Positions 36,868 through 48,960 of a stretch of DNA of 64,000 bases are shown one piece after another. A model generated the notes under the pieces. That model ran no database searches and was not told where the DNA came from. It saw only the letters and a program-made list of their open reading frames with translations. This DNA is from Rhizophagus clarus (Eukaryota > Glomeromycota > Glomeromycetes > Glomerales > Glomeraceae). Numbering within the stretch: position 1 is the first letter of the stretch; the number at the start of each line of letters is the position of its first letter. Location: NCBI GenBank assembly GCA_015698045.1, contig BLAL01000302.1, forward strand, positions 849,107 through 913,106. The letters run 5' to 3'. A program made the translations under genes and the position numbers.

Positions 36868-37985
36868 GTGAACCAAATTTTCACGGAAGAAAAATATTTT
36901 ATTTTCATCATGAAGAAAGGCTTTTTGCTAACCAACTCAGCTTCAAAAACCACAGTAATGTCTTTTACGACCAAAGTTACCTTTACTACTACTCTAAAGA
37001 GTGTACCTTCTGAAAGTTTTTACGATATTATAGTAGACTTTATCTCAGGAATCATCAAGAGGAACCCTTTGACTATTTTTAGCTTAATAATAACTACAGA
37101 CCCCTCAGCTATAGACGAGTTCCTCAGTACTTATAAGGAACAAATAGTTCCTATGGATAAGTTGTCACGAAATATTTACAGCGATGACTGTTATTCTATT
37201 ATAGCTCAATTTTTAGCTACTTTTCTTAATCTCTTTCTCTTGAATGACGAAAACCAGAAAATTTTTCTCATGGATTTCAAAATTCGCCAAGGGTTGGTGT
37301 ACGCAAGTAAACAATCTCCTGATAAGGAAGAACTAGGGGATCCTATGCACCAATTAGACGCGTCGATGAATTTTGATGTGTTTGATACAAATTCGATAGA
37401 ATTATTGGATGATGTTGATGAATTACTTGCCACACTCCCACATAATATCACACCCATACCTGTCACATTCTTGACCAAATCTCAGAAAAGAAGTGCTAAA
37501 AAGAAGGCCCGTAAGAAGAAACAAAAGTTGCAACTTCAATCTCCTTCTGGATTGGATGAACAAGTGGTGCTCACTTTTAGTATAGAATCTTCTGAATATA
37601 CACCCTCTAAACCTTCTGGCTGAAGGACGATTACTTTTAATCAAAGTTTACTTTCTCCCCCTTCCACACCCTACAAACAGCAGTTAAAGCGAGATTCTAA
37701 ACCACAATCGACACCTGTAGACAATGGAAAGAAGTTAAAACAGAAAGAGACAGACAATACGTTAAAAAATGGAAATGTTATCATCACTAGCTATCTTCCT
37801 CAGAATCAAAAACAAGCACATTTATTGGATCTTGTAATCTATGATATTCTGGCTAAATGGGATAATTATACTCTGTTGACCAATTTAGAACAATAGGGTA
37901 AGATCATATCAGTCAGCACTAGGGTGCACAAGAAGTATCTTTCCGCGAGGGTTAGACTGATTCCAGACCATAAGTTAAAGCTCTG
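36868..37985 (+). pseudogene. LINE ORF1-like/nucleic-acid-binding protein, left half
   Basis: One frame from 36868 (or internal ATGs at 36910, 36958) with stops TGA 37621-37623 and TAG 37894-37896. Contains a helical N-terminal region, a basic patch (KSQKRSAKKKARKKKQK), and a second domain beginning VIITSYLPQNQKQAH, then YDILAKWDNYTLLTNLEQ and GKIISVSTRVHKKYLSARVR. That last part looks like an RRM-type fold as in many LINE ORF1 proteins. I recognise the same protein continuing at 42495-43100. No reverse transcriptase is present. Confidence 0.6.
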
Positions 37986-38539
37986 CATGAGCCAGTTCAA
38001 GTCAAGCTACAGTCTGGCTTGGCTAGGCTTGAAAAAAAAAATTCTGGCTTGAGCCAAAATGAGTCAAGCCACAAAAAATCTTGGCTCAATTCATTCAAGC
38101 CAAGCTGAGCCATGAAAAATTCTGGCTCAAGCCAAGTTGAGCTTGAGCTGGCTCAAGTTTGACTTAAACTTTATTATCAAAAAAAAGCTGAAACTAGGCA
38201 TTTTTATATGTAAAGTTACAAAAAAAAATGCCAGAACTAATGGTTCTGGCAGGATCTGAATAATACTAATATAACTCACATACGAATTTGCGTAGAGTTT
38301 ATATGAAATTACTTTTTAAACCTGCAAATTAAGTTTGCGTAGATCAGTCAATTTGGAAGTAACTCACATATTATGTTTGCGTAGAATTTATAATAGATAT
38401 ATGTGGATTTATTTTTAAAAAATACTAATTTTAGTAAATTAAATTACTCGGTATTTACCAAAATTTATTTTATTTTATTTATTTTTTCACTTTTTTTCAG
38501 TATTTTATATCAAATTTATTTATTTTTATTATTCTTTTT

Positions 38540-38948
38540 CAGTTTTTAATACCCTAATTCCAAAAGTCCAGTCATGTTTTTTGCCCAGCAACACTACAAA
38601 AAATAAAAAAAAAAATAATTAATTAGTTAAAAAAATACTGAAAAAACACTTCCTTCACCACCCTTACCTTAATTTCAAAAGTCTGGTCGTATTTTTTGTT
38701 TGGCAACACTACAAAAAATAAAAAAAAATCAATAACTTAATTAGTTAAAAAAAAGAATAACGAAAGACATCTCACCCACCCTCCCTTACCTTAATTCTAA
38801 AAGTTCAGTCGTACTTTTCATCTGGCAACACTACAAAAAATAAAAAAAAAATAATTAATTAGTTAAAAAAAATACTAAAAAACACTTCTCCCACCCTCCC
38901 TTACCTTAATTCTAAAAGTCCAGTCATGCTTTTCGTCTGGCAATACTA
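38540..38948 (+). repeat. ~117-bp tandem repeat, left block
   Basis: Four diverged units start near 38546, 38663, 38786 and 38902, each with TACCTTAATT..AAAAGTCCAGTC, CTGGCAACACTACAAAAA and an A/T spacer with AATTAATTAGTTAAAAAA. Confidence 0.75.
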
Positions 38949-41742
38949 TAGTCAGTGACACCATAAGATATCCAATAAAATTGGTGATCTTCAAATGTTA
39001 ATAAAAATATATCCAGTAATCATTTTTTAAAAAACTCAATGCTATTTAATACTTCTTATTGAATTCTACATAACTACGTTAAGATAATTAAAATCGGATT
39101 ATTATATCAAAAGTTATAGGCTTTTAAAATTTGGAATTTTATTATATTTAGTTCTGATTTAGCCCTTTAATGTTGGCCCGAATTATAATATTCCAGCCAG
39201 AATTACAGGCGTGTAACATAGTAAATTATATAAAATATCATAACACACCAACACATGTAAATCTGATTTGTGTAATCAAAATGCTGAGAGTGAGAAAAAA
39301 AGTTTTACATTTGCGGAAAATTGCAAAAACTTCAGTGGAAGTAAAGAGACAAACGGTATGCATATTAATAACGGATCATGAAACAAAAAAAAAAAAATTT
39401 TTTTATACTTATTTTAATCTTTTTTTAGTCTTTCGAAAATATAGATGATAACGACTATAATTCATCTGATAATGAAGATCTAGATATAGAATTTGAATGG
39501 GAAGATGAAGGGCTTGATAAAGAAGAAAATTTATTTCAAATTTTAGTTAATAATATGAGAAATTTAAAACCATCTAAGCGTCCACTTACATATCATAGAA
39601 ATTCAACCCGAACTAAAAAAAGGAGAAAAAAAGCTGCACGTGAAGCTATCAAGAATAATGGTCAAACATTGGATAAATTTTTTAGAAAAGAAAGGAGTAA
39701 TGATGAAGATATAGAAGAAAGAGATAATGAAGAAGAAAGTGATATAAAAAGGAATGATAAATCAAATAATCAAATATTAGATGAATATATTACAGAAATT
39801 GAAAATAAACTTAAAAACAATAAACAAATAACTCCAGGCCAAAAAGTTCGATTTAAAGCCATTCAATATTTTTTTCAATTACAAAAATCTGGTCATCATA
39901 AAATGGAATCAGCTAGAATTGTTACACAATTATTAAACCGTGGAGAATGGTTTTCAAAATGTGTTCGAGCTTGGGCTAAATCATATACATTATATAATGA
40001 TATTCCACAAATTGGTTGTGGTAAATATTCAGGAAAAAGCTTACTTGAAAATGAAGGTGTTCGACTTAAAGTTTCATCATATTTAAGAAAAATGAAACAT
40101 AATGTAACAATTCATAATTTTTGTGATTATATATCATCTGAAATATTACCATCACTAGGAATTAAAACAAAAACAACAATAAGGTAAAATGCAAATATTT
40201 GCATAGATTTTAATTAATATTTATTAATTAATAACTTTAATTTTATTTAAGCACTCGAACGGCAAATAGATTGTTAAAAAAAATGAGATTTGTTTATGAT
40301 AGATATCAAAAAGGAATGTATGTGGATGGACATGAAAGACCGGATGTTGTTGAATACCGAAAGCAATTTCTTGAAGAGATTGATATGTATATATATTTTT
40401 TAATAATATCACAATGAATTAAATTAATTTAATTGATTAATATAATATTAAAATTTTATTTATAGATACCAAAAACTAATGCCATCATTTGAGGGTAATG
40501 ATCTTGAAAGACAAATTGATCCAATTTTAAATAATAATGAAAAATTACATATACTCGTTACCCATGATGAAACTACATTCCAATCTAATGATGGTTTAAA
40601 ATCTGGATGGATGCCAGATGGAGAACAACCCTTACGTAAAAAAGGCCAAGGTCGTTCAATTCATATTAGTGATTTTTTGACAGATACTATTGGAAGGTTA
40701 AAGTTAAATGATAATCAAATAAATGAAGTTGGAGATTCCATGTATCATGAAACACGTGTGATGATTAATCCAGGTAAAAATTTTGATGGATGGTGGAATG
40801 TAAATAAATTAATTGAACAGGTAAATATATATTATATTTTCAAATAATATGTTTATATTAATATATGATGTTAATAATTAATTTTTAGATAGAAAATCGC
40901 GCTATACCTATTTTTGAAAAAACTCATCCAGGAGCAATTGCTGTTTTTGCCTTTGATAATTCTTCAAGTTATGGAAAATATGCGGATGATGCGTTAAATG
41001 CAAATCATATGAACTTGAATCCAGGTGAAAAGCAAGCCAAATTACGCGATACAATCTTTAATGGCCAAACTCAGTATATGAATTTTCCAGACAATTATCA
41101 TGATAAAAATTTATGCGGAAAACCTAAAGGAATGAGAGTTATTTTAGAAGAAAAAGGTTTATGGCCATCAACAGGATTAAAAGCATATTGTGGAAATAAT
41201 GAATATAATATTAATTCTCAATGTTGTGCACGGCATATTCTATCAAACCAACCTGATTTTCTCAATACTAAACCTTTAATTCAAGAGGTTATTGAAGCAA
41301 GAGGCCATAAAGTAATTTTTTATCCAAAGTTCCATTGTGAACTCAACTATATCAAAATGTATTGGGAAGCAGCTAAAAGATATGCTCGTCAACATTGTAA
41401 TTATAGTTGGACAGGATTACAGAGAGTTGTTCTGCTTGCATTAGACTCAGTCCCTATTAGTCATATTAGAAAATATGCTAGAAAATCTGCACGATATATG
41501 GATTGTTATAGAAAAGGTTTAAATGCTAAACAGGCTGAGTATGCTGTAAAAAAATTTAAGTCACATAGAGCAATACCCAATTCAATTTTGACGAATATTG
41601 ATGATTTATGTAATTAAATTCTGAATTCTGATTGGTTTAAATGTAAAATCATGTGATTTATTATGAACACGTAATAAATTATATAAGTAAATAAATTTGG
41701 CCCTTCGAATAAAAAGTGGATATCTTATGCTGTCACCCACCG
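38949..41742 (+). mobile_element. Tc1/mariner-like transposon, nested
   Basis: Inverted ends share TGACA(C/G)CATAAGATATCC (38956-38974; reverse at 41719-41737). TA flanks both sides (38947-38948, 41743-41744). Removing the insert and one TA leaves the uninterrupted tandem-repeat unit AATACTACAAAAAA, which confirms the boundaries. Length 2,794 bp. Confidence 0.8.
39281..41617 (+). CDS. DDE-type transposase of the nested element
   Basis: Exons 39281-39355, 39429-~40184, ~40251-~40385, ~40467-~40819, ~40888-41617; reading frame intact through all four introns. N-terminus basic then acidic, a KKRRKKAAREA patch, PCNA-box-like QTLDKFFRKE, helix-turn-helix-like region (LLENEGVRLKVSSYLRKM). The DDE core has THDETTF, FDNSSSYGKY and the CELNYIK..W motif. 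In relatives with this signature the last acidic residue follows I (..LNPIE..W in Tc1); here codon 41354-41356 is AAA (Lys), so the third catalytic residue appears lost. It sits centrally between TA-flanked ends. Exact family (Tc1, or a fungal-specific IS630-like group with a long D-E spacing) is uncertain. Confidence 0.75.
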
Positions 41743-42130
41743 TACAAAAAAATAAAAAAAAAGTTAATAATTAATTAAAAAAAAATAATGAAACACCTTC
41801 TCCAACCCTCCCTTACCTTAATTTCAAAAGTCCAGTCATGCTTTTCATCTGGCAATACTACAAAAAGTAAAAAAAAAGTTAATATTTAATTAATTAAAAA
41901 AAATAACAAAACACCTCCCTCAATCCCTCCCTTACCTTAATTCCAAAAGTCCAGTCATACCTTTTGTCTGGCAACACTACAAAAAATAAAAATAAAAAAT
42001 AATTAATTAATTAGTTAAAAAAACACTGAAAAACACTTTCCACCCTCTCTTATCTTAATTTTAAAAGTCCGGTCATGCTTTTCATCTGGTAACACTACAA
42101 AAATAAACTGATAAATGATTAAAAAAAGAT
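41743..42130 (+). repeat. ~117-bp tandem repeat, right block
   Basis: Units near 41814, 41933 and 42051 continue the array seen at 38540-38948, displaced by the Tc1-like insertion. Confidence 0.75.
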
Positions 42131-42494
42131 AAGATATTCAGATTATCTGATTAGATCAACAAGTCAAATGACCCTGCCTTTATACTGAATAATTTGTTAT
42201 AGCGTTAACAGTGTTTTGTATTATAAAATCACAAAAAAAAATGCTGGAACTATTGGTACTGGCGTTTTTTACATATAAATTGTAAAAAATTGCTGAGTTT
42301 GGTCTGGCTCATAAGCCGGCTTGAGTTTTTCAAGCCAAGCCCACTGCCAGCTTGAGTTTATCAAGCCAAGCCTAATACCTGACTCAAGCTTATTTAAGTT
42401 GGCTTGTGAGCCACCAAGCCAATTTAATCATGGCTTGGCTTGGCTTAGTTTGAAAAGCTTGAGCCAGCTTGCAAGCTGGTTCAGCTCATGCGAA

Positions 42495-43100
42495 ACTTTA
42501 CCACGAGTGCTTGAAATGCTATAATGGAGGGGACTAGATTGTCAACTTGGGAGGAATCCCTATTCGATAGTTCCCTGCTTCCTGGAACTTTTCAGAAAAG
42601 AAACAATGAGAAAAGTTCTAAGCTGTCGTGTACAATCTTCCAGAATACATGACAGATGCCTCCTTATTCCCAAATGGACGTCCTCACCAATTTTTGTTAG
42701 ATAGTGGCATTAAATCCTTTAAAATAGTTAAAGAAGTTGATGGATCCAGAAAGCTGATAGATTACTTTGATACTTGGGATCACATTTCCACTTGCATAAA
42801 TAACCTCCAGCTTTGGAATGATGTTAGACTCTCTTGGTGCCGTTATTCTACTCCAACTTCAAGAATTTACGTAGATCTGCTCAAATTGTCAATGCAGAGA
42901 AGTCTTCCAGGACTCCTAATGGGTCTAATTTTTCTTTTTCAGGTTTAAATACTAACAACTGCAAGAACGATCATAATAAAACTCCTAAATCTGGACGTTT
43001 TACCAAGAAAATTGATTATTCAAGAAACGACCAGTCTAAGAAGCCTGATGTAAAACATTTAATCGCTGAGCTAAAAACATTATTAGAACATTATGTTTAG
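42495..43100 (+). pseudogene. LINE ORF1-like protein, right half
   Basis: The frame of the left half resumes near 42500 with stops at 42535-42537 (TAG), 42568-42570 (TAG), 42607-42609 (TGA) and 42619-42621 (TAA), then reads YNLPEYMTDASLFPNG, KSFKIVKEVDGSRKLIDYFD. A frameshift near 42840 moves it to a frame ending at 43100 (RRSAQIVNAEKSS... LIAELKTLLEHYV). NLP...L....G..FKI....G.RKL..Y is the second half of the RRM-like/ORF1 module. Confidence 0.55.
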
Positions 43101-43426
43101 TTTAGTTGGGAGGGATAGATAGAAGATTTCACACTAACTTCTTGTCATGCATAGCATTTGTTTTACGTGATGTTTCTTTGTTTTATTAGATCGTAGAATT
43201 TTTATTTTTTTTTCTTTTTCGTTTCCCTTTATTCCTTGAACAATTCTATAACTAGACTTCCTATTACACTAAAGAGAATAGGCTAGGGATATAGTAATCA
43301 TAAGATAGTTTGTGATCCTAGTGTGAGGAACGGGCTGGCTTTGTCATGCTGATCTTTTGTATACTTTTCTATCTTTTTTCAGTAATAAAAGCACTTCTTT
43401 TGACTATAAAAAAAAAAAAAAAAAAA
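43101..43426 (+). other. 3' untranslated part and poly(A) of the retrocopy
   Basis: No coding sequence for an RT. AATAAAAG at 43384 and A19-like tract at 43408-43426. Confidence 0.6.
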
Positions 43427-43440
43427 TAAATTTAAAAAAA

Positions 43441-46400
43441 CATTTAATTAATATTAAATAAATTTAATATTAATTATAAAAGATTTTATTTTTTTTTGCA
43501 CCTGTAATACATTGCACCCTAAATACTCTGGGCAAAATTACAGTAATGCTGGACAAAATTAAACATGTAACATTTAACTAAAATGTAAAAAATAGATTTT
43601 TTACAACTGAAAAAATTCTAAGTCCCCAGAATACATAAAAAGAGAAAGGGTGTGACACAAGTGACAAAAATGGGTGTGATGCATCGCAGGTGTGAAAAAT
43701 TATTAAACCCAATTATAAATATATAAAATTAAATGCAAAAAAAGTATTTTTTCTATTGATTTTTATATCTATTTTTATTTAAAAAGTTTAAAAAGTTTGA
43801 AAAAAAAATCAGCTTTTTTTTTTTACTTTTTAAACTTGAGTAAAAGAGTCTTTTTTATTATAAAAATATTTTTTTTAATTTTATAAAATATTTAAAATAA
43901 AAACCCTGAAGCTGTTAAAGTTTTTACTTTGTATTTTAAATTTTTTTTAATATTTATAAAAACATTTTTTTAATTTAAAAAAGTTTACTTTTTTAACCAG
44001 TTATTTAAATACTATTATTTCATTTAAACAAGTTAAAAAATTATCTAAATTAGATTTTTTTTTAAGTATTAGCTTTATAATAAATACGGGTTATATAAGC
44101 TAATAAAATAGTTATTTAACATTCATGATCTTATAATTGTAGTATTATTATACTTTATATATATTTGCAATAATAATATGATCAATAAAGTTTATTAAAC
44201 AGAACTTAGCAAACTTTATCAATTATATTGCTTATTATAAATATAACAATTATTTAGTATTTCATGTTAAGTAATTATTAAATATTAAAAAGATATATAG
44301 TAATTTTATTATATTAAAAATAAAAAAATTATTTATTAGGTAATATTATTTATAAATAGAATTAATAGTTGCTTTTTTTTAATAAATTATTAGAAATTTT
44401 TATTATTTTTAAATAGATTTTACTAATATATTTTTAATATTTTATTATTTTATAAATTTTTTGCTTTTTTATTAGGCTTAAATAAAGAAATTAAAATATT
44501 AATTTTATAGGTAATCTTTAAATTTTCATAGGATTACTTTCAATTATTGATTATATTTTTTTAATTTTAATGTATATATTATACAAAAATCCTAAATAAT
44601 ATTAATATATTATAATAAATCAATAAATGAATTTAACGAATAGTATAAGACTAATTTTAACCTAGGGTGATTTAACTTGGTAATTTTTATTTGAAAAAAT
44701 TTACGTAACATTTCACAAATTATTTATTTGTTTATCGCAGTGTTTCCAGTCTTTCACTCTTTAGTCTACTCTTTCTTTACCTTTAACGTTTCGAACTTTG
44801 GTCTTTAACACAGTATGTTCTTGGATTTATTTATTTTTTTTTATTTTTTGCTGATTAATTATTTTCTTCTTTTTTTTTGTAGGTTCTTTGATGCTTTAAT
44901 AAATGGTAAGTTTCAGATTTTTCAGAATTTCAGAAATCTATTTCTTTTACAACAACTAATCAATCCTTTTTTCTTTCCTTTGGTCTGATTTTTCCTGGGT
45001 TTTTCTTGGGTTTCTTCTTGGTCTCCTAGGCTTTATGCTTGTATTTCTTTTTGGGCTTTTTAGGTTTCTTTTTGATAGGATTTTCTTGCATTTTTTTTTC
45101 AGTTTTTGGTTTATTTTTTACGTTTTCTTGGGTTTTATCTGGTTTTTTTCTTTTATATTTTTTCTTGGGGTTGGAATTCTTGTATTTTGATCAGTTTCTT
45201 TTTGGATTTCTTCCTGGATTATGGTTGGATTCTCTTTTCTTTTTAGTTGGATTTATTTCAATTGGATTTTTTTAATCTTGTTTTTTTATACTTTGTGATA
45301 TTATTTGATCTCTTTATTTTTGGGCTTTAGTTTATTTTAATTTTTTTTGATTTTAGTTTGACTTTATATTTTTATCATTGGTTTCATTTCAATTTTTCAA
45401 TTTGGTATTTGATTTCTTTTCCAATTGTTTTATTTTATATTTGTTTCAATCTATTTTTTTTTTCTGTTTTGTAATAATTAAATAATATAAACAATATTTT
45501 AATATACAAATACAGTATATAATTCTATTCAGCTTTAATTTATAAATAAATTTTATTTTATTTTATTTTTACTTTTGCAAAAAATAAAATTAGCTAATAA
45601 AAATTAATATAAAATATTATAAAATTTTCATGGAGTTGATTTAATCCAGGTGATTTAACTGGGAGGGGCAAGTTAGCAAAACTCTAACAAATATATATAA
45701 ATGTATTTCTGTTATCTACAAAAATAAAGAAAAAAAAATATTTAAAATATTTCTTACAATATAAATTTTTAACTGAAATCTTTTATTATAATAGAATCCT
45801 GAAATATATATAAAAAGATTAGATTTAAGTTTATTTATAATCAATTAAAAAATCATAAAATTCTTTCTTTTTATAAATAATTTTTAATAAAAATCTATTA
45901 TAATCTGATGTATTTATAATTTAAAGTTTAAAATAGATTTTAATATTGATTTTATTAAAATTTTAAATTTATACAAAAATTTTTATTAATCATCAACTTT
46001 TTTAACAATCTTTGTAATTATTACTATTAATTAATAATATGCCATCTTTATATTATTTTACTTTGTTAATGCATTTTTTCAACTTAACTATAACTTTAAA
46101 AATAATTGTTTGTCTTTAATAACAAAAAAAATACTACTATAATTTTTTAAAATATTAATACTAACTTATAATAATTATGTAACCAATTTCTTTTTTTGAT
46201 TAATCATAACTTTTATAATAAGAACACATTTCAACTGTGTACACAATTGTTATTTCCCTAATATCAAAAACTGTGACAATCTCCTTACATAATAGTGAAT
46301 CCTGATATTGCTTCTAATATTATCAATTATCTAAAAAATATTGAAGAACATAAATAAACATTTTTTTTATTAATTAGAAAGCTTTGGTTATACTTTAAGT

Positions 46401-47508
46401 TATCTATAAAGAAAAAAAAAAATATATTTTATTAATAAAATTAAAGCTTGAACCTATTTCTACCTTTTATATAATTTATATACTTATATGATTTGATTAT
46501 TAATTTTTGTGTAATACTATCTATCAATTTAGATAATGATTTTCATGTATCAACTTTTTTGCACTGAACTATACTAATTTTGAATAATGATCAAAATTAT
46601 AATAACTTCAGTTTTAAAAAAATGTATATAACTAATAGTAAAATTTTTTTGGCTATCTTTGACTTTTTTATATATATTTTAGAATTCTATTATAACAGTA
46701 TATAATATACTTAATTATTTTTTATAAAAAAAAAAAATATTAAAATATTTTTTTTAAGTAATTTTCAACTAAAATTCCAAATACAATTAAACAAACCTAA
46801 ATAACCCAAAATTTCAAGTCTTATTCTTTATAAAAATAATATAAAAAAAATATTAGAATATTTTATTAAGTAATTTTTATTAAAATCTTCTTATTGAAAT
46901 ATATTTATATAGTCTAATGAAATTTTAAAACTATTTACTACAAAAATAAAGAAAAAAAAGAAATATTAAAATGTTTCTTTAAATAATTTTTATCAAAATT
47001 CTCTTATATTAAAATATACTTATATATCTTAATAAAATTTTAAAACTATTTTTTATAAAAATATAAAAAAAAAAATATTAAAATATTTCTTTAAATTAAT
47101 TTAATAAATATTTTTAAAATTTATTAATATTTTTAAAATAAATAGTATTTAAAATCTCCATCTTTATAAAAAATCTTTTAATAAAAATATCATTTTCAAA
47201 TTACTATAATTAATTATTAATTTTATAATAAATAAAAAAATAAAATTAAATCACATTTATACTATAAATACTATGAATATCATTTGATCTATGCAATACT
47301 AAGCTGTTATTATATACTATTATTAATGATTTTTTTTTTGATTTTTGTTATAGTTTATAAACTGATTTTTAAAATCTGATTTCTAAAACTGATTCCTAAA
47401 AATTTTTAAGACTTATGCTAACTTTTATTAAGTAAAAGATAATAATTTTTTATTTTATATTATTATTATTCCCTCTTATTGGAATTGCATTATGGTGAAT
47501 TAATATAT
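43441..47508. other. Gene-free AT desert
   Basis: Almost entirely A/T runs. 44730-45450 is strand-biased (T- and TTGG-rich, A-poor), which keeps one plus frame open at 45039-45275 without looking like a protein. No gene, RNA or TIR element seen. Confidence 0.5.
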
Positions 47509-47842
47509 GGGCAGACCTCACAGCAAAAGATGAGGCTGAAATAATAATATAATTTTAAAATAATCATAAATTTAATTATTTAATTAATTTAAAGAATTAT
47601 CAAAATTTTGCAAGAAATTCATTAAAAGTATTAGTTTTTTTCTAGTACATTTATATAACTTATTAAATGAAATAAAAAAAAAATATATAAATTACAAATC
47701 ATTAAAAATTTAATTTTTTTATTAATGTATTATAAATAAAAAAATATTTTTTTTAAAAGATTAAGTTAATTAATATATAATTATAATAAAATCTCAAAAA
47801 AATTTTTTTGGCTAAGCCCCACCTTTTGCTATAAGTCTGCCC
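47509..47842. mobile_element. MITE with GGGCAGAC ends
   Basis: Left GGGCAGACCTCACAGCAAAA and right (reverse complement) GGGCAGACTTATAGCAAAAG, then GRTGRGGCT in both. Flanked by ATAT on both sides. 334 bp, AT-rich inside, no coding. Confidence 0.7.
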
Positions 47843-48429
47843 ATATACAGTACAGCTGCATATTTTAATAAAGGATTGTAATATTTTATAAGAAAGATGT
47901 TACAGGACTCTGAACAATATATATATAGGTTAGATAAAAATTTCAAAATTTACTATGATCAATAAGCAAATTATTTTAAGTTCTGCTAAGCAAACTCTTA
48001 TTATAATCTTTGAATTTTTTATTCTGCTAAGCAATTTTTTTTCTGACATATATAACTTTATTTAAGTATAAAAAGATAATTTAATTATAATAAATATATA
48101 TATAGTAATAGTAAATTAATTTTTTATATCATTGTGAAAAAATTGTGAAATTTATTCACTAAATATTAATAAATTAATAATATAAAATGATATACCAACT
48201 TCAGAATTTTTAATTTTAATTAATATTAATATAATATTAATATACTATTGCTATTTTAAAAATAGTTTTAAAATTTGGAATTTTTTATAAATATTATTAT
48301 ATTTAGATTTATAAAATTAAAATATAAATTATTGCCAACTCTTCTGAATAACTTCTTAATGTTAACAAGTTGATTTAAAATAAAAAAAATTACACTTTAA
48401 AATTAAAATCACTTAAATGATAAATAATT

Positions 48430-48960
48430 AAAACTACAAATATTGATCGCATTTCACGAATATTAATCCAATCATCCTAAAATTTTTACTGTAGGTAGAT
48501 TCGACCTTGTTGAACAACTTTACTTAAGCGAAAAAAGAATTTCATTTGACCAAAGTGGTGAAATCACACTCCAAAGTTGTAAAACAAGTTTTCACAAAAA
48601 AATTGATAATACAAAAATAACCAATACTTTACAAATATTAGTCCAATCATTATAAAAATTTATACACAAGTAGATTTGACATCACTATACAACTTTTTAA
48701 ACATAAAAAAGTAATTTCATTTGACCAAAATGATGTTATTACATCCTGAAGTTAAAAGAGAAAAAAAAAATTTTTTGGAATTAGTACTGTTTAAAAAATA
48801 TAATTATTTTTACAAATATTATACTTAGAATCATAAAAATTGAAATACAAATACTTTTTACAACTGCTGAACAATTTACTTAAACATAAAAGGGTAATTT
48901 CATTTGTCCAAAATTCATTTTATATATGAGTAAAATTAGCAAACAAAAAATAAGAATATG
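48430..48960 (+). repeat. Three diverged tandem copies of a ~190-bp unit
   Basis: Each copy has TTACAAATATTA(G/A)TCCAATCAT, AAAATTT, TAGATT..AC, ACAACTTT..TTAA and GTAATTTCATTTGACCAAA; copies begin near 48445, 48626 and 48815. Confidence 0.6.

Larger units (their letters stand above)
37987..42493. mobile_element. Repeat-rich element with GCATGAGC ends, inserted in the retrocopy
   Basis: Left end TAAAGCTCTGCATGAGCC and right end (reverse complement) TAAAGTTTCGCATGAGCT match in inverted orientation. The ends are followed by arrays of GCTTGAGCCAAG / CTTGGCTTGA motifs (38000-38170, 42300-42490), a mirrored ATGCCAGAACTAATGGTTCT-like block (38230, 42240), and ~117-bp tandem repeats. The only gene inside belongs to a second, nested element. 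Family unknown; target duplication not resolved. Confidence 0.55.
36845..43426 (+). mobile_element. ORF1-type retrocopy with poly(A) and 14-bp target duplication, interrupted
   Basis: TAAATTTAAAAAAA occurs at 36831-36844 and again at 43427-43440, immediately after an A run (43408-43426). The left half of a coding region lies at 36868-37985 and the right half at ~42495-43100, followed by about 300 bp of 3' sequence with AATAAAAG (43384) and the A run. Excluding the ~4.5-kb insertion the copy is about 2.07 kb. Poly(A) plus a direct repeat at both ends is the mark of target-primed reverse transcription. The AT-rich target weakens the direct-repeat argument somewhat. Confidence 0.7.

Noticed and set aside
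45039..45275. Phe/Leu/Gly-rich open frame
   Set aside because: Caused by strand-biased T/TTGG sequence; low complexity, no start context or conserved pattern.
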